This document shows, piece after piece, positions 48,007 to 60,229 of a stretch of 64,000 bases of DNA. The stretch spans positions 5,146,001 through 5,210,000 of the forward strand of contig NC_133296.1 in NCBI RefSeq assembly GCF_005239225.2, written 5' to 3'. The notes beneath the pieces were generated by a model. The model was not told the DNA's origin. It worked only from the letters and a program-made list of their open reading frames with translations, and did not search any database. The DNA comes from Populus alba. Its lineage: Eukaryota; Streptophyta; Magnoliopsida; Malpighiales; Salicaceae. The translations under genes and the position numbers were made by a program. The stretch's first letter is position 1; every line of letters starts with the position of its first letter.

Positions 48007-48997
48007 GTTGGAGAAAATGGTTGCTCTTCCTGGTGAAGGCCAAATTTTGTAGTTTATTTTTTTTCCCTGTAGCCTGACTTGGTTGCCAGATTTTATTCTG
48101 CCAAGTACTAAATTACCATGGGTGAAATGATGTAAAACGCTAGCAATTTTATTATAAGATGACAGACATCCTTTCCCTTCTATTATTTTTAAAGAGGGTT
48201 CAATATGGCCATTTCCTAACACAACTTCTGCTCTGTTCTTGTCAATTAACAAGCTGTTACTGGTATAGTAGTATTTCCATATCTGTTGATATCTCTATTA
48301 ATTCCTATGGCGTGTCTAAGCATTTGGTGAAACCAGTGTTTTGGGATGAAGCAGCAGGGGGAATACAACCACAGAAAACAGGGTCCGTACAGTACATAAC
48401 ATGCCATGAGGACGACAGCTACCACCTTGAGCTTTGAATACCAAAAGAGGAAGCTGAAATTCGTTACTTCCTTGACTGGTTAACTTGATCCTAATTTGAA
48501 ACCTTTCAAATGCTCAATTAGGGGCTTCCCTAGCTTCAAGCATTTAAATAATCTTCATTTTATGAAATAAATCAGGCAAGACATCTATGGCCATATAAAA
48601 TGGTAGCTGCATGGTTAAAAAATCCAACAAAATGCCTCCATTTTACTACAAATAAAACATATCCCGCAGACGGCAACAATGCACCTTGTAAATCCTAATT
48701 GCCTTAAATTGTTTAGTACTTGTAAACTCGTAATGATTCAACATCTGACATATGGTAAAGATTTTCAAAATAAGCAATTTAAATCTTAGCATCACATTTA
48801 ATGTTTTAGGATTATAATGATGGTTGGAATGACAAATAAAACACCAATCATAAGCTGGGAAGGGGAGTTAAGTCTGTCTGCCATTATCCTGATTACTGGG
48901 GGTGTTATGCCACGATTCAAAATAAAAGGTATCCACCATTCACATTTAGAGACCTACAGAATAAACCATAGGCAACACTCCTTAAATAGTCAAACAT
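48007..48997. other. Convergent intergenic region holding both 3' untranslated regions
   Basis: Between two converging genes. The left 450 bp probably contains the NOM1 3' UTR, and the right end contains that of the DRB gene. A plus-strand frame at 48159-48437 (92 codons) is open but resembles nothing. Poly(A) sites cannot be assigned with certainty. Confidence 0.5.
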
Positions 48998-51900
48998 TTA
49001 CTGACTAGGTTGAGGTGGTATCTTCACCGCAACCCAATTGCCATCGCTGATGGGCAATACAGTGGTGCCTGAAGGATATGTCACTGTGGCTCCACGTGGA
49101 TGAACAATAATCCTACTTTGGCATGTCGTGCTCCTTCCAACAAGATGCTCAATGCTTGTGCTTGCAGCTGAACTAGTGGAGGAATCAGAAGGCAAAGAAG
49201 ATGAAGACAGGTCATGCTTAGGCAAAGAAGAGATGGCGACGCCAGATGAAGATGTAATGCTTGTCACAGCTGAAACACTATCTTGCCCTGAAGATGCAAT
49301 GAAGGGATGACGACTTCTAACTTCAGAACACACTGCCAACAATTCAAAAGGTACATGCTCAGACATGGATGCCATTAAGATATCATGAGAGCATGTGTAA
49401 TTTGCCTACGAAAGAAGCAAATAATACTTCATGTCGAAGGAACTAAAATGGCAAGCGCATGCAAATTTGAGTTCAGTGTCTACACATATAGAAGGGAATC
49501 CTAATATCACAAGCCTAAAGGTGCCTTTATGTAGAGAAATGGGTTCTGTTTCTTTACATCTTCATTTTTAAAATATTTTTTCCCTTTTACTTTTCATATA
49601 ATATTTTCATTCACCTTGAAAGGAAATGCAAAAATAGTGTTCATCTATTGAAACCACTAAACGATTTCTCTGGAACCAAAAATCAGACAAAAAGCATGAA
49701 AATATTAACCCACTAGAACATAGGAACCAGTGCGAAAATGAAAACCCTGCATAACAATGTTAGAAAGTTCTGGAACTAAAAGTAGTTTTCTATTTTTAAA
49801 AAGTTGTCCATCGAGTTATCCAAGTGACCACCCCCTTCTTCAGTGGAGAAGGTATCATGGCCACCCATGGGACATTAGTTATAAAACACTATTAGTTTTT
49901 AACTTTTTGTTTGTTAATCTAGTTTCACATTTAATGCTCTATTTGGAGGTATATTTTATTCATGTCAAATAATCTGAAGTACCATGAAGAGGTAGCATGA
50001 AGAGGGAAGCTTGAGTTATTCTCTATCCCGAATTAGTGACTTGTACTCCAAAATAGTGAAAACACTTGAATATCTGTGCACTGTGTCATATATCGTTATA
50101 TGCATGCACACATCTACAACAAATATGTATAAACATATAGCACACACCACCCCCAACTCATACATACCCCATAACCTCCTTTAAGCACCATTCAATCTTT
50201 AGAAATCTAAAGGTCATAGTTAAAGCAAGTTCTTGTGCGAATGAAAAATGCACAACTTTTACAAACACATCTTTCAATGGTGTTCCTCCATATCAAATGT
50301 CTGAAAAATCTAGTTTCAAATCTAGATGCTTTCAGATTTAGTTTTCCACAATATGTCGGCAGAAAGCATTAGTTCATGGTTTTGAAGACAATAATGAGCA
50401 TGCAGAGAGGAATTATTTAGTATAATATGAAACCATCTTCTAATAACTACTAATAGAAGAGCAAAATGCTTGGAATTTTAGAAAAATTCACCTCTATCCC
50501 CCTCATCTTGTTCACTGGGCACAGGCAATTTAGGTTGGATGTTTTGTTGAAGATATGCAGTGAGATCTGCAAGAAGGCTAGGAGTTGAGAACTGCAGAGC
50601 TTCATGTCCTTGGTGAGCTGGAGAGTGACATGTAGTGCTTTGAACAGCTTCCTGGACTTGGCAAGCAGGGGCGAGAAGTGTAGAGCTCTGAGGAGCTTCC
50701 TGGACTTGGCAAGCAGTGGCGAGAAGTGTAGAGCTCTGAGGAGCTTCTTGAAATTGGCAAGCAGGGGAGAGAAATGCAGGGCCCGGACTTGAGTTGCCTG
50801 ACCAAAAACCAAGCATTCTGATCAAGCACTACAATAGTATATTCTTTACTTTGTAGATGTTAAATTTAATAATTTTTTATGCAGCATCTCTATTTTCTCT
50901 GCTTTGTAAAAAGCTTATAAGAACTATGAAGCGCGTCAATTTAGAAGGTATCATTAGAATGTCTTCATGCAGCTAAGTTACTCAAGGATGTTTGCTGTGA
51001 AGACCAAAAGCTCGTTAGTCTGTCTCTTACTGAATCTTTGACTTCAACTTTTCTTATGTCCCTGTGGTTAATAAATATTCATGTCCCTGGCCCAAACCAT
51101 ACTGTAGTTTTACGAGAAAGTCACAAAAGAAAATGTCATATTGAAGCATAAATTGCACCATTTATGGTTTTGTGTAGGAAAGCATGCCATTTGTCATGGT
51201 TGGTTGAGGTTAACAAAATCAAGAGGAAGGAGAGGCTGGATAGAACCTTCCTACCCTCTAAGTTCTTTGGATGATGAAAAGAGGAAGAGAAGATGTAAGA
51301 GGTATTAAACTAAATGTTATGGACAAAATAACCACATGTTACATGAATTCGTGTTCTGGTCAAAGCTGGATAATAAACAATTTCCTCTTCCTTCTTCTTG
51401 GGCCCTAAAATCCATTTTGAGGGATTGAAATTGTTGGGTCCAATAGAAGCCTCTTTTATCTCCTGCCATACCTTTCCTTCCAAGATCCAACCAAATGGGA
51501 GAGAAGGGCTTTTGTTTTCCTTTCTTCTACTCCCCCAACCATATTATTATTATGATATCAAAATGGAATTCTCTCATCAAGGACTGGTTTGCAATCTCAA
51601 TTCTAAGTCCTAAGAGAGGAATCACAAAAGGTTTCACAGAGAAGTAATCCTCTACTCAAGTACTAGGCTGAGAATTTGAGTACAATATATGAATCTTGCC
51701 ACTTAATTTATCATGAAAATCAAATGATTGTTACCATAAAGTTATAAACCTCATAGCATTGAAATAATTGTTGACAAAAAAAATCCAGGTTATAGAGAGT
51801 GGATTCCTGTACTAATTAATTGGATGCCTAAAGCATGCAAGACTAAATAATACATAAATTAAAACATATAATAAACAAGTATGCATGTACATACGCTGTT

Positions 51901-54900
51901 TTAGAGCTGTGTAAGCAGTCTTTGCTGCGCTCATCTCTGCTTGCTTTTTAGTTTTTGCTCCTTGTCCTGTAAAAATCTCTCCTTCGATCTCCACTGTTGA
52001 AACGAAAGTGGGTACATGAGCTTCACCAGATTTGTTTGTCCTATAAGTTGGCAAACCACAACCTTCTCTCTGAGCCAGTTCTTGTAAAAGATTTTTATAG
52101 CCAGACTCATCCTAAAAAGAAAAAAATAAATTACATAAAGAAGAGTAATCATGTCTCTAAAAAACACAAAAACTGCATGCACAACCAGCAAATTTCTGCA
52201 TCTCACAATGAATTGATAAAAATGACCATAAGTAAGAAACTAACCTCTTCAACTCCATTTGGCAACAATGACATCAATGCAGCTTTTGCAGCTGCATGTT
52301 CAGCTTTGCTCAATGAGGGAAAATATTCTAGACCATCAAAGGTTTGTCCATTTACTGTGACCATGCACTTAAAGCGACTAGAATGAGGAGGACCAACCCG
52401 CTCACAAGAATACACGGGTAGAGCAAAATTTCTCTTTTGTGCATAGGTTTGCAGCTGGCTCTTAAACAAACGCTGCATATCTATAAGCCAGGAGAAAATT
52501 CAGATTAATATGTCCCATAATGACTTGTCATGAAAACCCAAGATAAACAGGTGCATTATTTAAGACACCAAATAAGGTGATTCAACACTGAGTTTCCATG
52601 GTCAGGTGATGCTACTGCCTTCTTCAATCAGAATTCAGCTAATCTTTTCCTGTAATAACTTGGCAACCAACAGGGCATCAAATACAAAATCCCCTCCTTT
52701 CCCTTTTACTACACCATAAAAACCTATAAGCCACTGTACGAATTACATTATCCCATGCCAGGCCAAACAACAATTTAATTACATGCAGCAAATCTTCAAT
52801 GGCCAAGTGAGGCACTATTGGGAGCAGAGTATTCAATAACAATAATAAAAGGAAAAAAGAAAAGACTGATAAAACAATTAAACCAGAATTTTTTATGTTT
52901 TCCTCCATTTTAATACTTTTGAGATTTGGAGCAAGAGGGAGAGTCCATTCACCACAAGTGTTGCGGGAAAGAGTCCATTCACCACAAGTGTTGTGGGAAA
53001 GCAAGAGTTGTGATCTAAAGTATCTTCATCAATCAACAATTTTGTAAACTCTGTGATACATGGCAGCTAAGCCATGCGGGCATGGTTTGTGTATACTTTC
53101 TTTCATTTTTCTCATTTCAGCTCACATCATTTCTAGGAATTTTTTTTAATTTTTTTGTGGATTTTTTTTTTAAAAAAAAAAAGTAGAGAGAGAGAGTTAA
53201 GTTAGAGCTATAGAAAAAGTTCAACCGTTCTAAGACTTGATTGTCAAGAGAAGTAAAGGAACAGTTTTTGAAATCATAAATACTCAAACCTAAAATACAA
53301 ATCCAAAGTACAAGTAAAAGCTCAGTCAAAAATAGAGCAGACCAGCTGTGGAGTTCTATAACATAGAGAGCCCATGAAGCTAGACATCAAACAAAAAAAT
53401 GCTGCCTAAGTACATCCATCAGAAGAAGACAACTAGATCCATGGCTATTTGATGAGGAATAACTATTGAAAGTTTTCCAATCCAAGGAAAAAACAAAATA
53501 ACTAACCTTTTTCCTTTAGGAACACTGCAACAGCTTTGATATTTTATAATCTATGTGGATCCACTAAATACTTTTGAATCTCATGAGGCTCCACATATAC
53601 CAAATATACAAACCGTTGCAAGTTTACAAAAAAAAAAAAAAAATTGTCCAATTTCCCTTGACTGTTTTATTGACCCTTTCTTCATGATTGTCAGGTGTTA
53701 TCCATTAATTCAGCAATTTCACATTGCAATCACAGTTGCAATGCCCCATCCCAAGCATGGCATAGCGGTCATAAACAATGCAGGTCTAAAGTTTAAAATT
53801 TTGCGATTCGAAACTAGGTTTTCAAAAATCTCACTAAAAATGGACAAAAATGGTACTGTGACTGCTATACTTTTTCCTAATAAATGTATGCTTGCCTCAA
53901 AAATATCAAAAATCTAAAAGATAACCAAGAAAATTGATTCCAGAAATTAACCAACACACACAAGCAATTGAAGATATACCCAGATCTATCGAACCTAAAA
54001 GATAACCAAGAAAATTGGTTACAAAAAATAAAACATGCATATATGCCCACACACAAGCAATTGAAGATATACACAGACCCATCAAATCTAAAAGATAACC
54101 AAGAACATTGATTTTAAAACTTAACATACATAACAACACACAAATAACTTAAGATATAAATAGATCAAGCAAATAAAAAACTTTAAAGCAGTAAAGCAAA
54201 AATGAATACAACATAAACAAAGGGATTTGATCAATATTTTTGTAGAAATTGTGTAAAAATAACATTGTTGAGAATTTTACCTCAAATTTCCAAATCAGGA
54301 TTTAGAACCTTATTGTTAAGGTATGAAGCAATTGATTTTGATTTATATTTAGTGAATGGTATGAAGCAACTGATTTTGATTTATATTTAGTAAATGGAGT
54401 AAAGTGGCTTTAGAGATGGTTATTGTCAGTGAAGAGGAAATGTGTTCAAAAAGTGTTATCGCTGCTCAATTAACTTGTTTCCAATGGCGGCGTCCTTACA
54501 ATCATTATGGCCACAAAAGCTGTGAAACACTATGCTCCATTCCAAACAGGCTATCAAACCCTAATATTGGACCGTATTACAGATTACAATTTATTATGCG
54601 CCCTCCATATATGGTTATAATAATAAACAGATTTCCATTAAGTTTTGTTTAAAAAGAGACAAGCATCACAGACACTTGCGAGTATCTGACACCATTGAAT
54701 TGGGCTATGTGTGGATTGCAAGCCCCATGGAGCCAACCAGGCTATCTGCAAATCAGCTCGAAGGTGTCAAACACTCACACATGTTCATAGAATTTACTTT
54801 AAAACGATTCCACCAGAAAAATTGCATGGAGCAACACAGGGAAAACCATAAGAGGGGAGTGCTAATGAAAATTAAGCTGCAATGTGAACAATATTTATTT

Positions 54901-55351
54901 ATTTTTACTTTAAAGGAGGTTTATTATTTAAGTTATCTTTCAATGCCAAGAGGAAACATCAAACCAGACAAAACTAATTGCTTTATTACAGATATCATAC
55001 ATAAACTGTTTTCACACCTACACAATTTAGAGAGAAAAGGCTATCATTTCCATAATGATTGGTTGCCTATTTAGAATGCACCTATAACGATGACTATAAA
55101 GCACATCCAACTGACTCCACTCCAGGATTAAAAAGGGCAAAAATAAATTCTCTCACCTCCGGAACTCTCGTCATTTCTGGCAACCGTTGTGGCTTCATTC
55201 ACCTGAGGAGTTTGATTTGCATTTTGTGTGTTTAGTTGCAATGACCATTTGGGAGAGAGATGACTATTCGCCCTAGTGCTTACACTCAAAGAACCTGCAG
55301 CAACTTCAGTAATGAAGGTAGCCCTTGTAGCACAACAGTAGTTTCTTGAAT

Positions 55352-55400
<49 letters not shown>

Positions 55401-56544
55401 CAAGTGGTTTATCATTTTTGAATTTGGTAAACTAAGAAATCTCATTTGTGTTAAAACATTACATTGCTTGCAAAACTTGGAATGCGATTTGGTTCTAAAG
55501 TGTGGAGAATTCGACATGCCAATACATTTGATACACACACACACACACACACACACATGTTTGTTTTTACTTCAATGCCTCCATCTTTCAATTTAGAGTG
55601 CAATAATAAATGCACCTGTAATTATCAAGCACATCCAACTGACTCCAGAAACGGAGCATGATTGTGTTAAAGTCAGATTAAATCCAAAAAGGGCAAGTAT
55701 AAATTTGCTCTCACCTCCGAAACTCTCGTCATTTTCGGCAGCTGCCAAAGCTTCATTTATCTGGGAAGTTCGATTTGCATCTTGTGTGTTGAATTGCGAT
55801 GTACCTCCAGGAGAGAGACAAGTAATCGCCCCAGCCCTTTCACTCAAAGAACCTGCAGCAACTTCGATAAGCAGGGTAGCCCTTGTAGCATAAGGGTAGT
55901 TTCTTGAACTCATGCGGTGTAAATAAGCAGAACTAGAATGATAATAATCACATCACATCACATCAATGATTAATCGTAAGATTCAAGGTCACGGGCATCA
56001 ACCAATCAATCCATCCTATTACCATGGGAATTAATTAATTAATCTAAAAAAAAGATTCGAACAACAATAATTGAATGCTATAATTTACAGAAGAAACTAG
56101 AAACATTATCATGGAAGCATTCATTTTTAACCAAATACTATAATTTACAAAGGTCCTTCATCTCTCTAAGCCTTAGAAAAATAACCCTAAAAAGTCTTTA
56201 ATCTCTCTAACACATTGAAAATAAAGCGACCAAAAAGGAAGAAATGAACCGTTGCAAAACGAATTCAACAAAACTGTAAATAAAAAGAGTTACTGATAAT
56301 CACCAGAGACGGAGGGGGGGGGGGAGGGGCGAGAGATGGAGAAGTGCTCGTAAGCGAGCTTAGCAGCGTCGTTTTGAGCTTTCTTGGAGGTATTAGAGGG
56401 AGATGGAGAGTGAAAGGAAATGTTATTGACGGTGACAGTAGCCAAGAAGCGAGGGTTGTGAGCTTGTCCTTGTCTTGATGATTCGTAGGTGGGCAACTCC
56501 CAAGCTCTCTGTTGGCAAAGTTCTTGAAGCTTTGATTTGTACAT
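48998..56544 (-). CDS. DRB4-like double-stranded RNA-binding protein with three dsRBDs
   Basis: Exons on the minus strand: 56294-56544, one of two alternatives (55715-55908 or 55157-55344), 52245-52480, 51895-52111, 50492-50797 and 48998-49332. With the first alternative the sum is 1539 nt, 512 aa; with the second, 510 aa. dsRBD1 (1-70) starts YKSKLQELCQQRAWELP. dsRBD2 (about 152-222) starts LFKSQLQTYAQKRNFALP and has the helix AEHAAAKAAL. dsRBD3 (about 229-298) has GYKNLLQELAQREG and KTKKQAEMSAAKTAYTAL. dsRBD2 and 3 resemble the pair in Arabidopsis DRB4, partner of DCL4; the N-terminal dsRBD is extra. Residues 300-400 carry 16-aa repeats. The Ser-rich C-terminus ends VAVKIPPQPSQ. A role as a dsRNA partner of Dicer-like enzymes is inference. 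Intron 2 is about 2.7 kb. Confidence 0.93.
50598..50784 (-). repeat. Coding minisatellite: four 48-bp units (16 aa each) in the DRB gene
   Basis: Units start at 50598, 50646, 50694 and 50742 on the plus strand, each beginning AGCTTC. In the reading frame they encode variants of ACQVQEAPQSSTLLAP. The middle two are almost identical, while the outer two are diverged and the last is partial. The 48-bp period keeps the frame, so length changes would add or remove 16 residues from the linker between dsRBD3 and the C-terminal region. No known fold is predicted. Confidence 0.92.
52939..53000. repeat. 31-bp tandem duplication in DRB intron 2
   Basis: GAGTCCATTCACCACAAGTG followed by TTGCGGGAAA is repeated immediately with a single C/T difference. 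It lies inside the large intron of the DRB gene. No function suggested. Confidence 0.85.
53914..54170. repeat. Intronic minisatellite, three units of 81-93 bp
   Basis: Units start at 53914, 53995 and 54088 with CTAAAAGATAACCAAGAA. They continue with CACACAAGCAATTGAAGATA in units 1 and 2 and a diverged version in unit 3. The array is in intron 2 of the DRB gene. Open frames that cross it on the minus strand are products of the repeat, not exons. Confidence 0.8.
54321..54397. repeat. 38-bp tandem duplication in DRB intron 2
   Basis: TATGAAGCAATTGATTTTGA with TTTATATTTAGTGAATGG is followed by a second copy differing at two positions. Intronic. Confidence 0.85.
55157..55344 (-). other. Alternative exon 2b of the DRB gene (linker between dsRBD1 and dsRBD2)
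   Basis: 188 nt, bounded by TTCAAG|AAAC (acceptor) and GGAG|GTGAGA (donor). It encodes a 62-residue segment that aligns without gaps to exon 2a, with about 36 of 62 residues identical (shared ATRAT, EVAAGSLS, LNTQ-like, NDES). It starts in phase 2 and ends in phase 1, like 2a. The acceptor used by 2a (GAG|TTCAAG) is lost here, and an AG six bases further on keeps the frame. A (CT)n tract lies just upstream of the acceptor. No transcript evidence is available here. Confidence 0.72.
55355..55397. repeat. (GA)n microsatellite, forming a CT tract before acceptor 2b
   Basis: About 21 GA units on the plus strand give (CT)n in the gene's sense, ending about 10 bases before the exon 2b acceptor. It therefore takes the place of the polypyrimidine tract. 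Confidence 0.92.
55532..55556. repeat. (AC)n microsatellite between the duplicated exons
   Basis: Twelve AC units in the intron separating exon 2a from exon 2b. With the neighbouring (GA)n it makes this small intron unusually rich in dinucleotide repeats. Confidence 0.9.
55715..55908 (-). other. Alternative exon 2a of the DRB gene (linker between dsRBD1 and dsRBD2)
   Basis: 194 nt, bounded by GCATGAG|TTCAAG and GGAG|GTGAGA. It encodes 64 residues including NYPYATRATLLIEVAAGSLS and NEALAAAENDESFG. It joins exon 1 (ending CA) to complete a His codon, and joins the dsRBD2 exon (starting AT) to give Asp-Met-Gln-Arg. The duplication with 2b reaches about 100 nt into the downstream intron (shared CAGTTGGATGTGCTT and TAGGTGCATT), so the unit is about 300 bp, offset about 564 bp. 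Confidence 0.78.
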
Positions 56545-56635
56545 TGTGTCTTTGATTCTTTAGTTAAGTAGTACAGGACATCGGAAGACTACTGGTGTTC
56601 TTTTCCTATTGCCTGAGACATTGAGAGTTGGGTGT

Positions 56636-56649
56636 TATATATATATATA
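56636..56649 (-). promoter_or_regulatory. TATA-like run upstream of the DRB gene
   Basis: A TATATATATATA run lies about 92-105 bp before the start codon, a plausible TATA box for a short leader. It could equally be a simple repeat, since such runs are common here. Confidence 0.4.
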
Positions 56650-59600
56650 GTAAGTGACTTGGATTTAGTGTTGTCTTGTAGTTTTCCTTGGACATATTGG
56701 TCGGGTGGTCGGATCATGAATCATCCGTGTAAGATACAACTGAATCTTTTTCTTTTTTTATGTTTCAGATTATGTTTAATGTATTTTAAAAATATATTTT
56801 ACTTAAAAATTATTAAATTATTTTTTTATAATTTTAATAGCCTGATATAAAAAAATTATTTTAATAACTTTATCTGAGAAGGGATTTAATATTAATTAAC
56901 TCACAATTTAGTTTAAAAATATCTTTACCGTCAAATAAAAAAAACAAAGATACGAGCATTCTTGTACTTAATAAACTAAGAAATCTCAATTTTTTTGAAA
57001 TCCCACGTGTTCTAAGACGTTATATTCCCTAGAAAATAGTTGAAAAAAGGGATTTTTACATGTTAATAATTAATTATCTTAATTTCTAGTTTTAATTCAA
57101 CAAATGGTGATTTTAGTTTAGGCATATCTTAAAAAAAAATATATCGTCTGTATCTCTCCTAATTCAAAGTGTCAGGTGAGTGGACCACCTTACTTCTCTA
57201 ACAAATCTACATAAGGATCCACCTTATTTTTAGTTTCTAAAGTGTATTTGTTTTTTTAAAAAAAATACTTTTGAAAATTTTATTTTTCCTTCAAATTATT
57301 TTATTTATTTTAAATTATTTAAATGTGTTGATGTTAAAAATAAATTAAAAAAAAATTATTATTGTATTGTATTTCTAAGCAATACAAGCATTTTAAAAAG
57401 TTTTTACTACTACAATCTTAAATACTACCCTAAAAAACATTAAATTTCAAAAGTCAATTCCTGTTTTTTTATAGAAAGTGTTTGGGAGTGAGATATTGAT
57501 TATTTTATAAAATATTATTCATTTAAAAATATATTAAAATAATATTTTTTTTTTATTTTTAAAAAATTATTTTTTAGAAAAAATCAATTTTTTTTGAAAA
57601 CATCTCACGTTCGTGGGGAGTCAAGTGCAAGACTTTGATGTGAAACTAGCACCAACTTGCTGAGTTTAGAGAGTATACTACTGGCTAATTGATTTGTGCT
57701 TTGCCACATGTTAGATAATTTTTTCAGCAAGAAAAATACAGGTTTTTTTAACATTTTTTAATATAATAAAATCCTAACCGTAAAAAAAAAAAAATCTTTA
57801 TCCATATATTTAATTAAATAAATTAAAAACTATTTATGTTAAAAATTGAAAAAAAAATCATGTCGTTAATGATAATTAATAACTAAACTATAAAACATTG
57901 AAAGATAAATGCAAATCAAGATATTTGATCTCGCAATACGGTTATTCACCCGATTAGATTTAATGATTTTTTTAATTAGAATTAATTTTTTTTATTTAAT
58001 CAAATGATAATAAAAATAAACACACATATGATATCAATTAAATGAAATCAACAAGAAAAAATATTATGAATATATTAGAATAAAATGTTATCATTATATG
58101 TGAGAGTCAAGTAAAAACCAAATGATATTTTACCAAAAAATAAATTGAAAAATTAAAAGATAGATGTGAATGTAGATATTTGATTTCAAAACATGAGTCA
58201 TAAACTCAATTGTATTTAATACATGTTATTTTTTAAAACCAATATTTTATTTAATAAAATTAAAAGAGAAAAAAATTAAGTGGAATTGCAAAGAAAAAAT
58301 GTCTCATAAGATTAGGAAAACAAATTTAAACATGTTAAAAAATTGTAAAAACTAAGAAAAAATTAAATTATATTTTGTTAAAAAAACATCATAAAAATTG
58401 AAAAAAAAACAACCAATAAAAACCCACATAAAAGGATGAAATTAAAAAAAAAAAAACTAAATAAACCGGAAAAATGAGACTTAGGCACTCGAGCCAGTAT
58501 AGGTGTAACCCAATACGCTTGGGTTTAAGTTATTTCTTTTATATTATTTTTCAAGGTATGAACCCTTATTTCTTTGAAAAAAATAAAAGCATGTGGCAGA
58601 CAACTAATCATCTAGCTGGGTCAATTTCATGCAAAAAAAGTTGATGGAAATTCTGTCAAGGGTTTTTTTTCCTTAAAAAATTCAATTTTTGATCTTTTTT
58701 TACCAAAAACATTTAGAAAACACCTTATACATTTTGACAAACCTATTTATGGCCTAAAATAACCCAAATAGCAACCAAAAACCTAAAATCAAAAGTTTTT
58801 TGAGTTCATATCTACATTTTAGGCAATGGAAAATGCAAAAAAATACATAGATGAGACTCTCATCATCAAATGGAACTCATTGACATTAATATCATTTTTT
58901 TTTATAACTTAAATCAGTGTTAACCAAGACTTTTTTTTTCTACCATTAAAATCAGTGATTTTTCTCTCCTCCTTCAAACGAGGAAACTAAAAAGTAAAAA
59001 AAATAAATTTTTGAACCAAATTGAAATTTTAAAAACCAAAAGGGCCAAAATAAAAGAAAATAAAAAGTATAAGGATCAAAATGAACTTTTTAAATGCACT
59101 TTAAAGGTGTAACCAATTTTTCCTGCCTTTTCTACTTTAGCCGTCCATATTTCAATTATGCTTTTTTTTCAACAAATCAGAGCAAATTGACAATCAATTT
59201 GGCCACAAAATTACTAAATTAAGGAGAAAAAAAATACTTTCATGACCAAATTAAAAAAAAAAAATCATTATGTGAATTGTGAAAGGGTGAATAATGGCGA
59301 GAGAACAATATTTTCCCCACTCCTTTTAGAATTTATAATAATTGTAATTATAATAAATGAATTTTTGAAATTCATTTCAAGTGATGAGAAGGGAAAAAAA
59401 ACTATCTTGAATGAAACTACATCAAAATCGATTTTTTTCATGGTCAAATCAATGTCAATTGAGATTTTTCTCTCTCAATCACTAGAATCCAACAACTTTC
59501 TCTTTTCTCTCTCACACTACATAAAAAAAATAGGAAAAATGCAGTTTTAAGTCCAACTTAAAATTTTGAAAATCAAAGGGACCAAAAAGAAATAAATTAA

Positions 59601-60229
59601 AAAGTTTAAGGATCAAAATAAAGTTTTTGTGTAAACTTTGAAAGTGCTACTAAGTTTTCCCTTCTTTTCCACTTTGACTCTTTATGTTGTAATCCTGCTC
59701 TTGTTCAACAAATCAGAGCTAATTGGCCATCAATTTAGTAATTGAGGAGGAAAAAAAACTTTAATAAGCAAATTAAATAAAAATCACTCTTAACAATTCA
59801 AAGTAAATTATGAAATGATGAATAATGACATTGAAAATAATATTTTTCTAAGCCTTTAAGAGTTTGTTATAATTATAATAAACGATTTTTTTAGAGGAGT
59901 TTTTACTTTCAATTCAAATTTACTTGGTGAAAAAAAACAATCTGATATATTTTGAAAGATCACCTCATTGCACAAATTTGGTAATGACATTCAATTAACT
60001 TTCATCGTAAAGTAAAGTACATTGAGTAATTTTTAGCCTTTTAAAGAATTGAACTAGAGAGCCAAAATTAGAAATAGAAATACTAAAAGGGATCAGCCTT
60101 TCATTGTAGCGATCCACAGTGAAAGGTTGCTTTGTTTTTTGTTTTTTTTAGTTTTTTTCTTTTAATGAATTTTTTTTTAATGTTAAATTTTTTTTCTATT
60201 TAATTATCAAATTTTTATGATATAGGTTT
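56650..60229. other. Intergenic DNA with two MITE copies
   Basis: AT-rich. M1-type MITE copies lie at about 57240-57430 and 57478-57605 (the latter starts GTGTTTGGGAGTGAGATATT). Two related blocks with AACAAATCAGAGC(A/T)AATTG at about 59170 and 59710 indicate a diverged direct duplication of about 540 bp. No gene recognised. Confidence 0.45.

Noticed and set aside
50602..50829. Other frames across the 48-bp DRB repeats
   Set aside because: Three frames are open because the repeat period is a multiple of three. Only the frame continuing dsRBD3 through the acceptor at 50798-50799 fits both flanking exons.
53877..54139. Overlapping minus-strand frames repeating FLGYLL-type residues
   Set aside because: They are produced by the intronic 81-93 bp tandem repeat, not by a membrane protein gene.
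54676..55074. 132-codon plus-strand open frame inside DRB intron 2
   Set aside because: No family resemblance and no splice context. It lies antisense within a large intron, so chance is the simplest explanation, though a nested gene cannot be fully excluded.
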